A stretch of DNA of 64,000 nucleotides, taken from assembly GCF_013200955.2 (NCBI RefSeq), contig NZ_CP053697.2, positions 4,278,001 through 4,342,000 on the forward strand, read 5' to 3'. The translations under genes were made by a program, and so were the position numbers. The notes below the pieces were generated by a model. The model did no database searches. It was not told where the DNA came from and saw nothing but the letters and a program-made list of their open reading frames with translations. This DNA is from Pseudomonas campi (lineage in GTDB: Bacteria; Pseudomonadota; Gammaproteobacteria; Pseudomonadales; Pseudomonadaceae). Below, piece after piece: positions 18,678 to 26,712 of the stretch; position 1 is the first letter of the stretch; each line of letters opens with the position of its first letter.

Positions 18678-19001
18678 ATGCGTAACCTGTTGCCCACCCT
18701 GCTCGCCGTCACCCTCTGCCTGGGTGCCTTCAACGTCCAGGCGCAAACCCTGGTGGCCACCAGCAATATCATCATCCGTGCGCTGGATCGCAGCTTCGAC
18801 TTCACGTCGGACACCACCACCTCCGCTCGCGACATGAAAGTCGTGCGCGCCGCCCAGGACGATGCCGCCAGCTTCGTCGCCAGCGCAGGGGACATCCGGG
18901 GTGCAGAGCTGGAGGCCGCATTCGTCACCTTGCGTGAACGTCTGCCGGAAGCCCGCAGCGCCTCAGATCAGGAACTCGCCGAAGCCATCCTCGCCCTGTG
19001 A
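18678..19001 (+). CDS. Small secreted DUF2388 protein
   Basis: The 107-residue product has a signal peptide (MRNLLPTLLAVTLCLGAFNV, cleavage near QAQ) and the family motif QDDAASFVASAGDIRGAE. It is a diverged paralogue of the protein at 18137. Its stop overlaps the start of the DUF4105 gene in a GTGA arrangement, so the two are probably co-translated and may act in the same envelope process. Confidence 0.85.
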   Translation: MRNLLPTLLAVTLCLGAFNVQAQTLVATSNIIIRALDRSFDFTSDTTTSARDMKVVRAAQDDAASFVASAGDIRGAELEAAFVTLRERLPEARSASDQELAEAILAL

Positions 19002-20956
19002 GGGTAGCCGTCGTGCGCTGGCTGCTGGCCGTGCTGCTGGCAACCGCCACGGCAGCCCAGGCCGAACTGCGCCTGAGCCTAGACAGTGCAGGGCTCAGCG
19101 CCGCCGAACGCCAGCTCAGTCAGCAGCTGATCGCAGAGGCCATGGCCACACTGCCGCCCAGCTTCATCCAGCGCCTCGATCGACAGATACGCGTGCGCTG
19201 GCTGGACGATCTGCCGGCCAACGCCTACGGGCGCATCAACCGTCTCGACGCCCTGAGTCTCAATGCCAACCTGCTTCCGCGCCTGCTCGACCCGCAGCAG
19301 GCCAGCGCGCCGAGTGGGCAGCCCCACGGCAACCTGCGCCGCGAAGTGCTCGCCACCATCGTCCACGAGCTGACCCACCTGTATGACCGCGCGCGCCTCT
19401 GGCCTGATGCCGACAAGAACCTGCTGCAACGCTGCCAGGCCCGCGTCTCCAGCAGCGGTATGGTCGGCCTGGCGGATGAATGCCGTGGCCAGAGCGCACG
19501 CCGTTTCACCCTCAGCGACGACCCGCGCCTGCTCGATCTGGCCGGCTGGCAACAGGCCGTCGGCAAGCGCGGTAAACGCGAGCAGGACAACGGCCAGAAC
19601 AGCCGCAGCCCCGACCTGTACGAGCTGAGCAATTCGCGCGAGTTCGTCGCGGTCAACCTCGAATACTTCCTCCTCGACCCCAGCTACGCCTGCCGCCGAC
19701 CGGCCCTGCAGCGCTACTTCGCCGCGCATTTCGCCTGGACGCCGGTCAAGCAGCAGACCTGCGCCGACGGCTATGCCTACCTCAACGCCGGTCGCGACTT
19801 CGCCCGCCAGCCCCTCGGCCAACTCGACCCCGCACGGGTCTACGAAGTGGACTACCTGCTCGCCGAACCCAACCAGCAGTGGGCCAGTCGCTGGGGGCAC
19901 AGCATGCTGCGCCTGGTCATCTGCGCACCGGGGCGGCCGCGTGGCCCGGAATGCCGCCTGGACCTGCAGGAGCACCTGGTGCTGTCCTACCGCGCCTTCG
20001 TCGGCGACGTGCAGCTGTCCAGCTGGGACGGTCTGACCGGCGCCTACCCTTCGCGCCTGTTCGTCCTGCCGCTGGCCCAGGTGATCGAGGAATACACCAA
20101 GGTCGAGCTGCGCGGCCTGGCCTCGGTGCCGCTCAAACTGCAACGCGCCGAGCTGGAGCAACTGGTCGAACGTGCCGCCGAGCTGCACTGGAGCTACGAC
20201 GGCGACTACTGGTTCCTCTCCAACAACTGCGCGGTGGAAACCCTCAAGCTGCTGCGCAGCGGCACCGGCCGCGACGAGCTGCAGGCCCTCGACAGCATCA
20301 TGCCCAACGGCCTGCTGGAGATCCTCGACGGCCGCGGCCTGGCCGACCGCAGCGTGCTGGCCGACCCGCGCGAGGCGCTACGCCTGGGCTACCGTTTCGA
20401 CTCCTTCCGCGACCGCTACCAGGCCATGTTCGCCGTGTTGCGCGCCCAGCTGCCGGTGCCGCAGGAGCAGGTCGAAGACTGGCTGCAGCTGCCGGCCGAG
20501 CAACGCCGCAGCTGGTTCGCCCGCGCCGACCTGCGCACCAGCGCGGCCCTGCTGCTGCTCGAACAGGCCGCCTTGCGCCGCCAGCTGCTGCTGGCCCAGG
20601 AAGACCTCAAGCAGCGCTACCTCAAAGCCCGCGAGCAGCAACAGCCCGGTTTCGGCGAGGCCGACAGCACGTTGCGGCAGATCCTCGCCAACAGCGGCTT
20701 CCTCAGCCGCCCGGCGGAGCTGCTCGACGCCGGCTACGGCCTGCCGCAGCGCAACGAATGGCAACGTCTGGAGCAGGAGAGCACGACGCGCCAGCAGACC
20801 CTGCGTCAGCTCAGCGACGACCTCGACCGCGAAGTACGGCGCCTGCTCGAACCGCAGCGCCTGGCCGAACTGGAAGCCGGCGAAGCCAACCTCAAACAGC
20901 TCGGCACGCACCTGCGAAACCTGCACAAGGCCAGCGGCGGACTGGTGCTGCCCTGA
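18998..20956 (+). CDS. DUF4105 domain secreted or envelope protein
   Basis: The 652-residue product has a signal peptide ending near AAQA. A segment ATIVHELTHLYDRAR (about 122-137) carries HExxH, the zinc-protease-type motif. The middle has the DUF4105 pattern: SRWGHSMLRLVICAPG, a 'GAYPSRLF' stretch, and YWFLSNNCAVETLKLLRS with a conserved NNC. The last 150 residues are helical and rich in Q, L and R. The combination suggests a periplasmic hydrolase-like protein with both an HExxH region and a DUF4105 domain (conserved H and NNC could be catalytic). No experimental function is known to me. It is coupled to the DUF2388 gene by a 4-bp overlap. Confidence 0.8.
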   Translation: MRVAVVRWLLAVLLATATAAQAELRLSLDSAGLSAAERQLSQQLIAEAMATLPPSFIQRLDRQIRVRWLDDLPANAYGRINRLDALSLNANLLPRLLDPQQASAPSGQPHGNLRREVLATIVHELTHLYDRARLWPDADKNLLQRCQARVSSSGMVGLADECRGQSARRFTLSDDPRLLDLAGWQQAVGKRGKREQDNGQNSRSPDLYELSNSREFVAVNLEYFLLDPSYACRRPALQRYFAAHFAWTPVKQQTCADGYAYLNAGRDFARQPLGQLDPARVYEVDYLLAEPNQQWASRWGHSMLRLVICAPGRPRGPECRLDLQEHLVLSYRAFVGDVQLSSWDGLTGAYPSRLFVLPLAQVIEEYTKVELRGLASVPLKLQRAELEQLVERAAELHWSYDGDYWFLSNNCAVETLKLLRSGTGRDELQALDSIMPNGLLEILDGRGLADRSVLADPREALRLGYRFDSFRDRYQAMFAVLRAQLPVPQEQVEDWLQLPAEQRRSWFARADLRTSAALLLLEQAALRRQLLLAQEDLKQRYLKAREQQQPGFGEADSTLRQILANSGFLSRPAELLDAGYGLPQRNEWQRLEQESTTRQQTLRQLSDDLDREVRRLLEPQRLAELEAGEANLKQLGTHLRNLHKASGGLVLP

Positions 20957-20962
20957 TCGTCG

Positions 20963-21367
20963 TCAGGGGATGAACTCCTCGCCTTCTTGCGGCAAGTGCG
21001 GGTCCAGCTGCAGCCAGGGCAGTCGACTCTTCACCCAGATATGCCGCTCGGCTGGGGCCAGCTCCGGGAGGTCCAGACTGGCCACGGTGATATCCAGACT
21101 GTCCGGGCTGAGCGTGGTCAACAGCGTCAGGTGACAGCCACAGTGGCCACAGAAATAGCGCGTGCAGCTGGGCGAAGAGGCGTAGGCCGCCGGCTCACCG
21201 CTGCGCCAGCGAAAGCTCTGTGCCGGCACCGTCAGCCAGGTAGTGACGATGCCGCCACTGGTACGCCGGCAGATCGAACAGTGACAGTGCGCGATATCCT
21301 GCAGGGGCGCCTCGAAGGCATAGCGCAGCCGGCCGCAATGGCAGCCACCGCTGTAGGTATCGGTCAT
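20963..21367 (-). CDS. GFA family (CENP-V/GFA) protein
   Basis: The 134-residue protein carries the cysteine pattern of the glutathione-dependent formaldehyde-activating family: GGCHCGRLRY, HCHCSICRRTSGG and FCGHCGCHL, expected to bind zinc. ATG 21367 is chosen over an upstream ATG at 21391 because GGGAG precedes it at normal spacing. Members have varied or unknown functions, so a formaldehyde role should not be assumed. It is convergent with the DUF4105 gene, with 6 bp between the stops. Confidence 0.88.
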   Translation of the reverse strand: MTDTYSGGCHCGRLRYAFEAPLQDIAHCHCSICRRTSGGIVTTWLTVPAQSFRWRSGEPAAYASSPSCTRYFCGHCGCHLTLLTTLSPDSLDITVASLDLPELAPAERHIWVKSRLPWLQLDPHLPQEGEEFIP

Positions 21368-21441
21368 GGGTGCTCTCCCGAAGTGTTTCACAGACCCTAG
21401 CCTGAGCGCCGGCTTTTGCCCAAGATGACGGCTCGACCGCC

Positions 21442-22362
21442 GTGGAAGTCGCCGTGACCACCCTCCTTTACAGCCTCTGGCCCCTCTTTGCCCTGATCCT
21501 CGGCGGTCTCGCCCTGCGCCGCTGGAACTTCCCCGGCGAGGCCTTCTGGCCGGCCGCCGAGCGCCTCAATTACTTCATCCTGTTCCCGGCCCTGCTGTTC
21601 AGCAGCCTGGCCAGCGCACCGCTGGACAACCCGGCACTGCCGCGCCTGGCCCTGGCCGTGCTGCTCGCTCTCGGTGGTGCCTGGCTGGCCCTGCTGCTGG
21701 TTCGCCGCCTGCGCGGCTGGCCGGCGGCACGCTTTGGCGCTTTCAGCCAGGGCATCCTGCGCTTCAACACCTACCTCGGCCTGGCCGTGGTCGGCAGCCT
21801 GCACGGCCAGCCCGGTCTGGCGCTCGCGGCGCTGCTACTGGCACTGATGGTACCGGCAGTCAACGTGCTGTCGGTCTGGTCGCTCACGGCCGAACAAGGC
21901 GTCAGCGTGCGCAGCCTGCTCTGGCCAATCATGAAGAACCCGCTGATCCTCGCCTGCCTGGCTGGCGTTCTGGTCAACCTGGCCGGGGTCGGCCTGCCTG
22001 GCGGCAGCGATCGCCTGCTCGGCCTACTGGCCGCCGCCAGCCTGCCGCTGGGCCTGCTCTGCGTCGGCGCGGCCCTGCGCCCGCAGGAGCTGCATGGCGA
22101 AACCGCCGCACTGGCCTGGAACTGCGGCCTGCGCCTGCTGGCCATGCCCCTGCTGGCTTATGCAGTGGCCCATCTGCTGCAGCTGCCGTCCCTGGAAAGC
22201 AGCGTGCTGGTGCTGTTCTTCGCCCTGCCCACGGCCCCGACTGCCTATGTGCTAACCCGCCAGCTGGGCGGCGACGGCCACCTGATGGCGGCCATCATCA
22301 CCCTGCAAACGCTCATGGCCGCGGCTTCGCTGCTGGCCGTGCTGTTCGTCCTGGGCAGCTGA
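21442..22362 (+). CDS. AEC family transporter (auxin-efflux-carrier-like permease)
   Basis: The 306-residue, highly hydrophobic protein shows about ten membrane segments and AEC features such as RLNYFILFPALLFSSLA near the N-terminus, IMKNPLILACLAGVLVNL mid-protein and LPTAPTAYVLTRQLGGD near the end. It probably exports or imports a small organic acid. Start is GTG at 21442; a second in-frame GTG at 21454 is equally possible. It is divergent from the GFA gene. Confidence 0.88.
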   Translation: MEVAVTTLLYSLWPLFALILGGLALRRWNFPGEAFWPAAERLNYFILFPALLFSSLASAPLDNPALPRLALAVLLALGGAWLALLLVRRLRGWPAARFGAFSQGILRFNTYLGLAVVGSLHGQPGLALAALLLALMVPAVNVLSVWSLTAEQGVSVRSLLWPIMKNPLILACLAGVLVNLAGVGLPGGSDRLLGLLAAASLPLGLLCVGAALRPQELHGETAALAWNCGLRLLAMPLLAYAVAHLLQLPSLESSVLVLFFALPTAPTAYVLTRQLGGDGHLMAAIITLQTLMAAASLLAVLFVLGS

Positions 22363-22499
22363 AGTGACAGCCGGGGAAAGCTGCGCGCCGAAGAATCCTT
22401 CACCGTTCGGCGGTGAATTGACGGAAATTTCATGCAAACCTCGATAGAATCGCGCGCCCGCTCGACAGCCTGTCGACCCAACAAGACCAAGGAACCCCT

Positions 22500-23261
22500 A
22501 TGGAATGGCTGACCAACCCGGAAATCTGGGTTGCCTTTCTGACCCTGACCGCCCTGGAGATCGTCCTCGGCATCGACAACATCATCATGATCGCCATCCT
22601 GGTCGGCCGCATGCCGCCGCACATGCAGGCGCGCACCCGCCTGTTCGGCCTGGCCCTGGCGATGATCACGCGCATCGCCCTGCTGCTGTCGATCACCTGG
22701 ATCATGCGCCTGACCAGCGACCTGTTCGAACTGTTCGGCCAGGGCATCTCCGGACGCGACCTGATCCTGTTCTTCGGTGGCCTGTTCCTCCTGTGGAAGA
22801 GCAGCACCGAGATGTATCACAGCCTGGAAGGCGAGGATGAAACCGAGCAGACGCCGGGCAACACCGCCGCGCGCAACTTCATCGGCACCATCATCCAGAT
22901 CGCCATCATCGACATCGTCTTCAGCCTCGACTCGGTGATCACCGCCGTCGGCATGGTTGACCATGTACCGGTGATGGTCGCCGCGATCATCGTCGCCGTG
23001 CTGGTGATGATGCTGGCTGCTGGCACCATCAGCGACTTCATCGACAAGCACCCGAGCCTGAAGATGCTGGCGCTGTCCTTCCTCACCGTGGTGGGCACCG
23101 TGCTGATCGCCGAAGCCTTCGAAATTCACGTGCCGAAGGGCTACGTGTACTTCGCCATGGCCTTCTCCCTGGCCGTGGAGGCGCTGAACATCCGCATGCG
23201 CACCGCCCGCGGCCGCAAGGAAGACCCAGTCAAGCTGCGCAAGGATATTCCGGGCGAGTAA
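22500..23261 (+). CDS. TerC family membrane protein
   Basis: The 253-residue protein has seven or so hydrophobic helices with the acidic intramembrane motifs LEIVLGIDNIIMI in helix 1 and IDIVFSLDSVITAVGM in the middle, both typical of TerC/Alx proteins linked to metal (manganese, calcium) export and tellurite-related stress. AAGGA stands 8 bases before the ATG. It is monocistronic: a strong terminator follows at 23281. The 137-bp leader does not show the yybP-ykoY consensus. Confidence 0.9.
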   Translation: MEWLTNPEIWVAFLTLTALEIVLGIDNIIMIAILVGRMPPHMQARTRLFGLALAMITRIALLLSITWIMRLTSDLFELFGQGISGRDLILFFGGLFLLWKSSTEMYHSLEGEDETEQTPGNTAARNFIGTIIQIAIIDIVFSLDSVITAVGMVDHVPVMVAAIIVAVLVMMLAAGTISDFIDKHPSLKMLALSFLTVVGTVLIAEAFEIHVPKGYVYFAMAFSLAVEALNIRMRTARGRKEDPVKLRKDIPGE

Positions 23262-23280
23262 GCCGGAGTTGCACGAATAC

Positions 23281-23311
23281 AAAACGGGGCCGAAAGGCCC
23301 CGTTTTGCTTT
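23281..23311 (+). terminator. Rho-independent terminator after the TerC gene
   Basis: An 11-bp perfect stem aaaacggggcc/ggccccgtttt with a GAAA loop (23281-23306) is followed by gctttct. The GNRA loop and T-rich tail make it a confident terminator, 19 bp after the stop codon. Confidence 0.92.
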
Positions 23312-23457
23312 CTATCCCGCGCCGGCCGCCGCGCCTATTACGATCTGCACTAACCTGGATTGCACAAAAATCTAATGCTCTTTGGCCACTAGTCCTAACT
23401 GTTCAAGTGATCGGCGCACAGTCGATCACCATTCACTACAGGGACAAGGAGGCAGTT

Positions 23458-24414
23458 ATGAAGAAGATACTGAGCATCGACGGCGGCGGTATCCGCGGCA
23501 TCATTCCCGCACTGATTCTGGCGCGAATCGAAGAGCTGACCGGCGAACCGGTGGCCGACCTGTTCGACCTGATCATCGGTACCTCGACCGGCGGCCTGCT
23601 GGCGCTGGGGCTGAGCATAAGAGACACAACCGGCAAGCCACAGTATTCGGCCAAGCAGTTGGGCGAACTCTACGAAACGCGGGGCCGCGATATCTTCCAG
23701 CGCTCCCTCTGGGACGGCATAACCGCCGGCGTGCTGGACAACGTGTATGAGGCCGATGGACTGGAGCAAGTCCTGCAGGACTATTTCAAGGACGCAAAAT
23801 TCAAGGACCTGCCCCCCCAGCCAAAAGTGGCTGTGACCACCTACGATATCCGCCTGCGCAGCCCGCTATTCCTCAAGAGCTGGCATGCAAATCACCACGA
23901 CATCAGGCTCCGCGAAGCGGCCCGCGCGACTTCGGCGGCACCCACCTATTTCGATCCGCTACGCCTGAAAGTCCGTGATGTGGATAGCGTCCTAGTGGAC
24001 GGTGGAGTGTTCATCAACAACCCCAGCGTCTCCGGCTACGCCGAGGCGCTCAAAGAGTTCGGGCGCCAGGAGGACTTCTTCATGCTGTCGCTGGGAACCG
24101 GCGAGCTAACCCGAACAATTGCCTATGATCAGGTCGCCGGCAAAGGCAAGATCGCCTGGCTGTTGCCTCTGCTGAGCTGCATGTTCGATGGTGTTGCCGA
24201 CGCAGCCGACTACCAGATGCGCCAGATATTGCCAGAGACCGCCTACTTCAGACTGCAAGCCAGCCTGGGCAAACGCGACGACCCGCTATGCGCCAACGAC
24301 GACATGGACGATGCCACAAACTTCAATATCCGCAGCCTGAAGGAGATCGCCGCAAAGCTGATCTGGGAACGGGAAGGCGAGCTGGGCAAGATCTGCGATG
24401 CACTTCTGGCCTGA
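23458..24414 (+). CDS. Patatin-like phospholipase
   Basis: The 318-residue protein has all patatin hallmarks: the oxyanion-hole loop DGGGIRG (8-14), the nucleophile elbow GTSTGG with Ser43, and the catalytic Asp181 in VDGGVFINNPS. It hydrolyses acyl esters of membrane lipids if active. There is no signal peptide or extra domain, so it is cytosolic. The ATG at 23458 follows a perfect AAGGAGG. The region upstream (23312-23457) is AT-richer than its surroundings. The next gene, a LecA-like protein, starts 16 bp later with its own GGAGGA. The domain layout is like CapV-type and CBASS patatins, but no cyclic-nucleotide synthase gene is nearby. Confidence 0.92.
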   Translation: MKKILSIDGGGIRGIIPALILARIEELTGEPVADLFDLIIGTSTGGLLALGLSIRDTTGKPQYSAKQLGELYETRGRDIFQRSLWDGITAGVLDNVYEADGLEQVLQDYFKDAKFKDLPPQPKVAVTTYDIRLRSPLFLKSWHANHHDIRLREAARATSAAPTYFDPLRLKVRDVDSVLVDGGVFINNPSVSGYAEALKEFGRQEDFFMLSLGTGELTRTIAYDQVAGKGKIAWLLPLLSCMFDGVADAADYQMRQILPETAYFRLQASLGKRDDPLCANDDMDDATNFNIRSLKEIAAKLIWEREGELGKICDALLA

Positions 24415-24430
24415 AGCGGAGGAAAACGGC

Positions 24431-24835
24431 ATGGAAAGACTGGAAATCGGCCAACGCAAAGACGGTATAGAGGTGAACTCAGCATTGCGCTGGAACCGCT
24501 CCGGCATCCGCGTCATGTCGGGAGAGCATTATCAGGTACAGGCATCCCTGGACATCTGGCGGGACGCGAGCATCCCCTCGGACGCCAATGGCCAGGCGGG
24601 AAGCGCCTTGCAGAATTGCTTCAAGTGGCTGATCCGCTGCAAGGCGGCAACCTGGTTCCAACTGGTTGCCGCCCTCGGCGAATCGGATAAGCAATTGTTC
24701 CCGCTCGGCCTGGATGCCCACCTGAACATTCCGGACGGTACGGATGCAGAGCTGACCCTGTTTGCCAACGACGTTTCCCTGGCCTACGGCAACAACCGGG
24801 GCAGCGTCTGGGTCTCGCTCACCCGCCTTGCCTGA
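24431..24835 (+). CDS. LecA (PA-IL)-like lectin-fold protein
   Basis: The 134-residue protein ends in LTLFANDVSLAYGNNRGSVW, which matches the calcium/galactose-binding end of the P. aeruginosa lectin LecA (IYNDVPGTYGNNSGSFSV). Counting from the Asp, the LecA calcium ligands D100, N107 and N108 correspond to Asp114, Asn121 and Asn122 here, while Thr104 is replaced by Ala118. The overall length is close to LecA (about 121). Start chosen at ATG 24431 with GGAGGA upstream; an upstream ATG at 24398 overlaps the patatin gene. It lies in an apparent operon with the patatin gene, suggesting that the pair acts together, for example as a targeting or regulatory partner. The assignment is by eye. Confidence 0.7.
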   Translation: MERLEIGQRKDGIEVNSALRWNRSGIRVMSGEHYQVQASLDIWRDASIPSDANGQAGSALQNCFKWLIRCKAATWFQLVAALGESDKQLFPLGLDAHLNIPDGTDAELTLFANDVSLAYGNNRGSVWVSLTRLA

Positions 24836-24843
24836 GCGGGGCA

Positions 24844-24874
24844 GCCGGGCGGGATTGATGCGCTCCCGCCCGGC
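24844..24874. terminator. Hairpin between convergent genes
   Basis: A perfect 10-bp stem gccgggcggg/cccgcccggc with an 11-base loop lies between the convergent LecA-like gene and the OmpA-hybrid gene. It has no T-run on either side, so it may be a bidirectional stabilising hairpin rather than a classical intrinsic terminator. Confidence 0.5.
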
Positions 24875-24886
24875 GATCTGGGAGAG

Positions 24887-26572
24887 CTATTCCAGGGTGA
24901 ACCACTGCACCTCGACGCGGCGGTTCTGCTCGCTGTCCTGGCCGATCGGTTCTTCCCAGCCGCGACCGACCAGCTCGATGCGGTCGTCGGCGATACCGGG
25001 GTGGCGGGCCAGCAGGGCCTCCTTGACCGACAGGGTGCGCTGGCGCGACAGCTCCATGGCCTTAAGCGCCATGCTCTTGACCAGCGCCGGGCCGCCCTGG
25101 CGCTCGAAGTCGGCGACCATGGCGTTGTCCACGTGGCCGCGCAGCAGGACGATGGAGCCGGGGCTGACCTGGAGGAATTTCTTGATGGTGTCCAGGTAGT
25201 CCTGGTTGGCCTTGGCCTGCTTGTCCAGCGCGGCCGAGTTGGCCTCGAAGAAGAAGCGGATGTCCTTGCTCAGCAGCGCGTCGCCTTCCAGGGCGACCTT
25301 GCCGCTGGTGCGGATCGGCGCGATGGAGATGCTCTGGCCCTTGAACTGGCCGCCGGCCTCCAGCGCCTTGAGGTGCTGCACATTGGCGAAGCGCGCCGGG
25401 TCGGCCGGGTTCTTGATCAACGCGCCGTAGGCCAGCACCGAGGACTGGAAGATGCCCTGGAAGGAGCCGGCCGAGTCGATGCTGCCATCGAAGAAGGCGA
25501 GGTTTTCCGGCAGGTTGCTCAGGTGCACCTTGGCCAGTTCGTCGAGGGTTTCCTGCTGGGTCCAGCCGAACGCCTGGGCGACCACACCCGCGTGGGTCTG
25601 CGGATCGTCACGCAGCAGGCGGTTGCCTTCCAGCAGGCCGTGGACCAGGCCCTTGACCTTGTCCGGATGGGCCGTGGCGAAGCCCTTGTTCACCACCAGG
25701 ATGTCGGCGACCACCAGCAGGTTGCGGTTGGATACCAGCATCTTCGCCGCACCCGCAGACTCGGCGACCACTTCGTCGGTACGCGGCGACCAGCCGACGC
25801 AGCCATTCAGACGGCCATTGCCACTCAGCTCGGCGGCATAGGCATCGCAGGCGATGAAGGCGTCCTCGTAGAACACCAGGCCCAGTTCGTTGGCTGCCGG
25901 GCGACTTTCCAGGTCGCGCAGGACCTTGACCGGCACGCCGGCCTCGGAGGCCAGGTAGCGAATGAAGAACTCGCTTTCGTTAAACTGGCTGGCGCCGAGC
26001 ACCTTGCCCTTGAGCTGGTTGATGCTGGCGATATCGCTGTCCACCACCACCTGATCGGCGCCACGGGAGAAGGCGATCTGCGCCGGCACCGTGACTTCGA
26101 ACTGGCGGCCGAGCACGGCCAGCACATCGGCGGTGGTCGCCACCGCGGCCATCTGGCCGTTGTTCAGCGCCGACCATTCCTCGCTCTCGCCCTTGTTCAG
26201 GCGCACCTGGAAACCGTACTGCTTGGCGAAGATCGACTCCGGGTTGGGCGCCAGGCCGCCGTTGGCGACGATCAAGCCGCCGTAACCGGCGTACTCGCTC
26301 ATGTCGATGTCGATGATGTTGTTCTTCATCTCGTAGGGCGCGGCCGACTGCAGCACCGGCGTACCGATGACCGGCTCGGCCGGCTCGGGCACCGCCACGC
26401 CGCCACCGAGACTGCTCGGCAGGCTGCTCAGCGGGCTGTCGCCGCCCTGCTTGAGCATGTCCTTGCTGACCAGCCAGCCGCCGAGGCCGAGCAGGCCAAG
26501 CACCAGCACGATGGTCAGCAGCTTGCCGGCGGCATTGCCGCGTTGGCGCTGCAGGAACGAGGATAAATACAT
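24887..26572 (-). CDS. Membrane-anchored substrate-binding / OmpA-domain hybrid protein
   Basis: The 561-residue protein has one N-terminal transmembrane segment (about residues 16-36, LLTIVLVLGLLGLGGW). A periplasmic substrate-binding-like region follows (about 85-400; DQVVVDSDIASINQLKGKV and FNESEFFIRYLASEAGVPV resemble NMT1/phosphate-type binding proteins). The C-terminus is an OmpA-like peptidoglycan-binding domain, with FFFEANSAALDKQA at its start and NRRVEVQW at its end. ATG 26572 is chosen because it precedes the membrane anchor. It is the last gene of the pspA operon, separated from the gene before it by a REP doublet. It could sense a ligand or cell-wall state and pass it to the cytoplasmic partners; this is inference. 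Confidence 0.8.
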   Translation of the reverse strand: MYLSSFLQRQRGNAAGKLLTIVLVLGLLGLGGWLVSKDMLKQGGDSPLSSLPSSLGGGVAVPEPAEPVIGTPVLQSAAPYEMKNNIIDIDMSEYAGYGGLIVANGGLAPNPESIFAKQYGFQVRLNKGESEEWSALNNGQMAAVATTADVLAVLGRQFEVTVPAQIAFSRGADQVVVDSDIASINQLKGKVLGASQFNESEFFIRYLASEAGVPVKVLRDLESRPAANELGLVFYEDAFIACDAYAAELSGNGRLNGCVGWSPRTDEVVAESAGAAKMLVSNRNLLVVADILVVNKGFATAHPDKVKGLVHGLLEGNRLLRDDPQTHAGVVAQAFGWTQQETLDELAKVHLSNLPENLAFFDGSIDSAGSFQGIFQSSVLAYGALIKNPADPARFANVQHLKALEAGGQFKGQSISIAPIRTSGKVALEGDALLSKDIRFFFEANSAALDKQAKANQDYLDTIKKFLQVSPGSIVLLRGHVDNAMVADFERQGGPALVKSMALKAMELSRQRTLSVKEALLARHPGIADDRIELVGRGWEEPIGQDSEQNRRVEVQWFTLE

Positions 26573-26644
26573 GACGTGTCTCCCTGTCGGTTGCGAGCCG
26601 AGGGCCCGCCATTCTGTGTGCAAATCTTCGCGGTGGCGTCAGCC

Positions 26645-26704
26645 GTAGCCTGGATGCAATCCAGGAAACCCCACACGTAATCCCCCGGATTGCATCCGGG
26701 CTAC
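26645..26704. repeat. REP doublet (GTAGCC...GGCTAC type)
   Basis: Left arm gtagcctggatgcaatccag and right arm ccggattgcatccgggctac are inverted copies about 18 bp apart. The left arm carries two changes that preserve its own hairpin. The same unit recurs at 32867 and 50864. It sits between the coiled-coil gene and the OmpA-hybrid gene and may stabilise upstream mRNA. Confidence 0.85.
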
Positions 26705-26712
26705 CCGCCCAG

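Noticed and set aside
22363..22499. yybP-ykoY manganese riboswitch before the TerC gene
   Set aside because: The expected conserved bulges and arms were not found in the leader.
23458..24414. CBASS operon with CapV effector
   Set aside because: No cyclase (CD-NTase) or accessory genes are next to the patatin gene.
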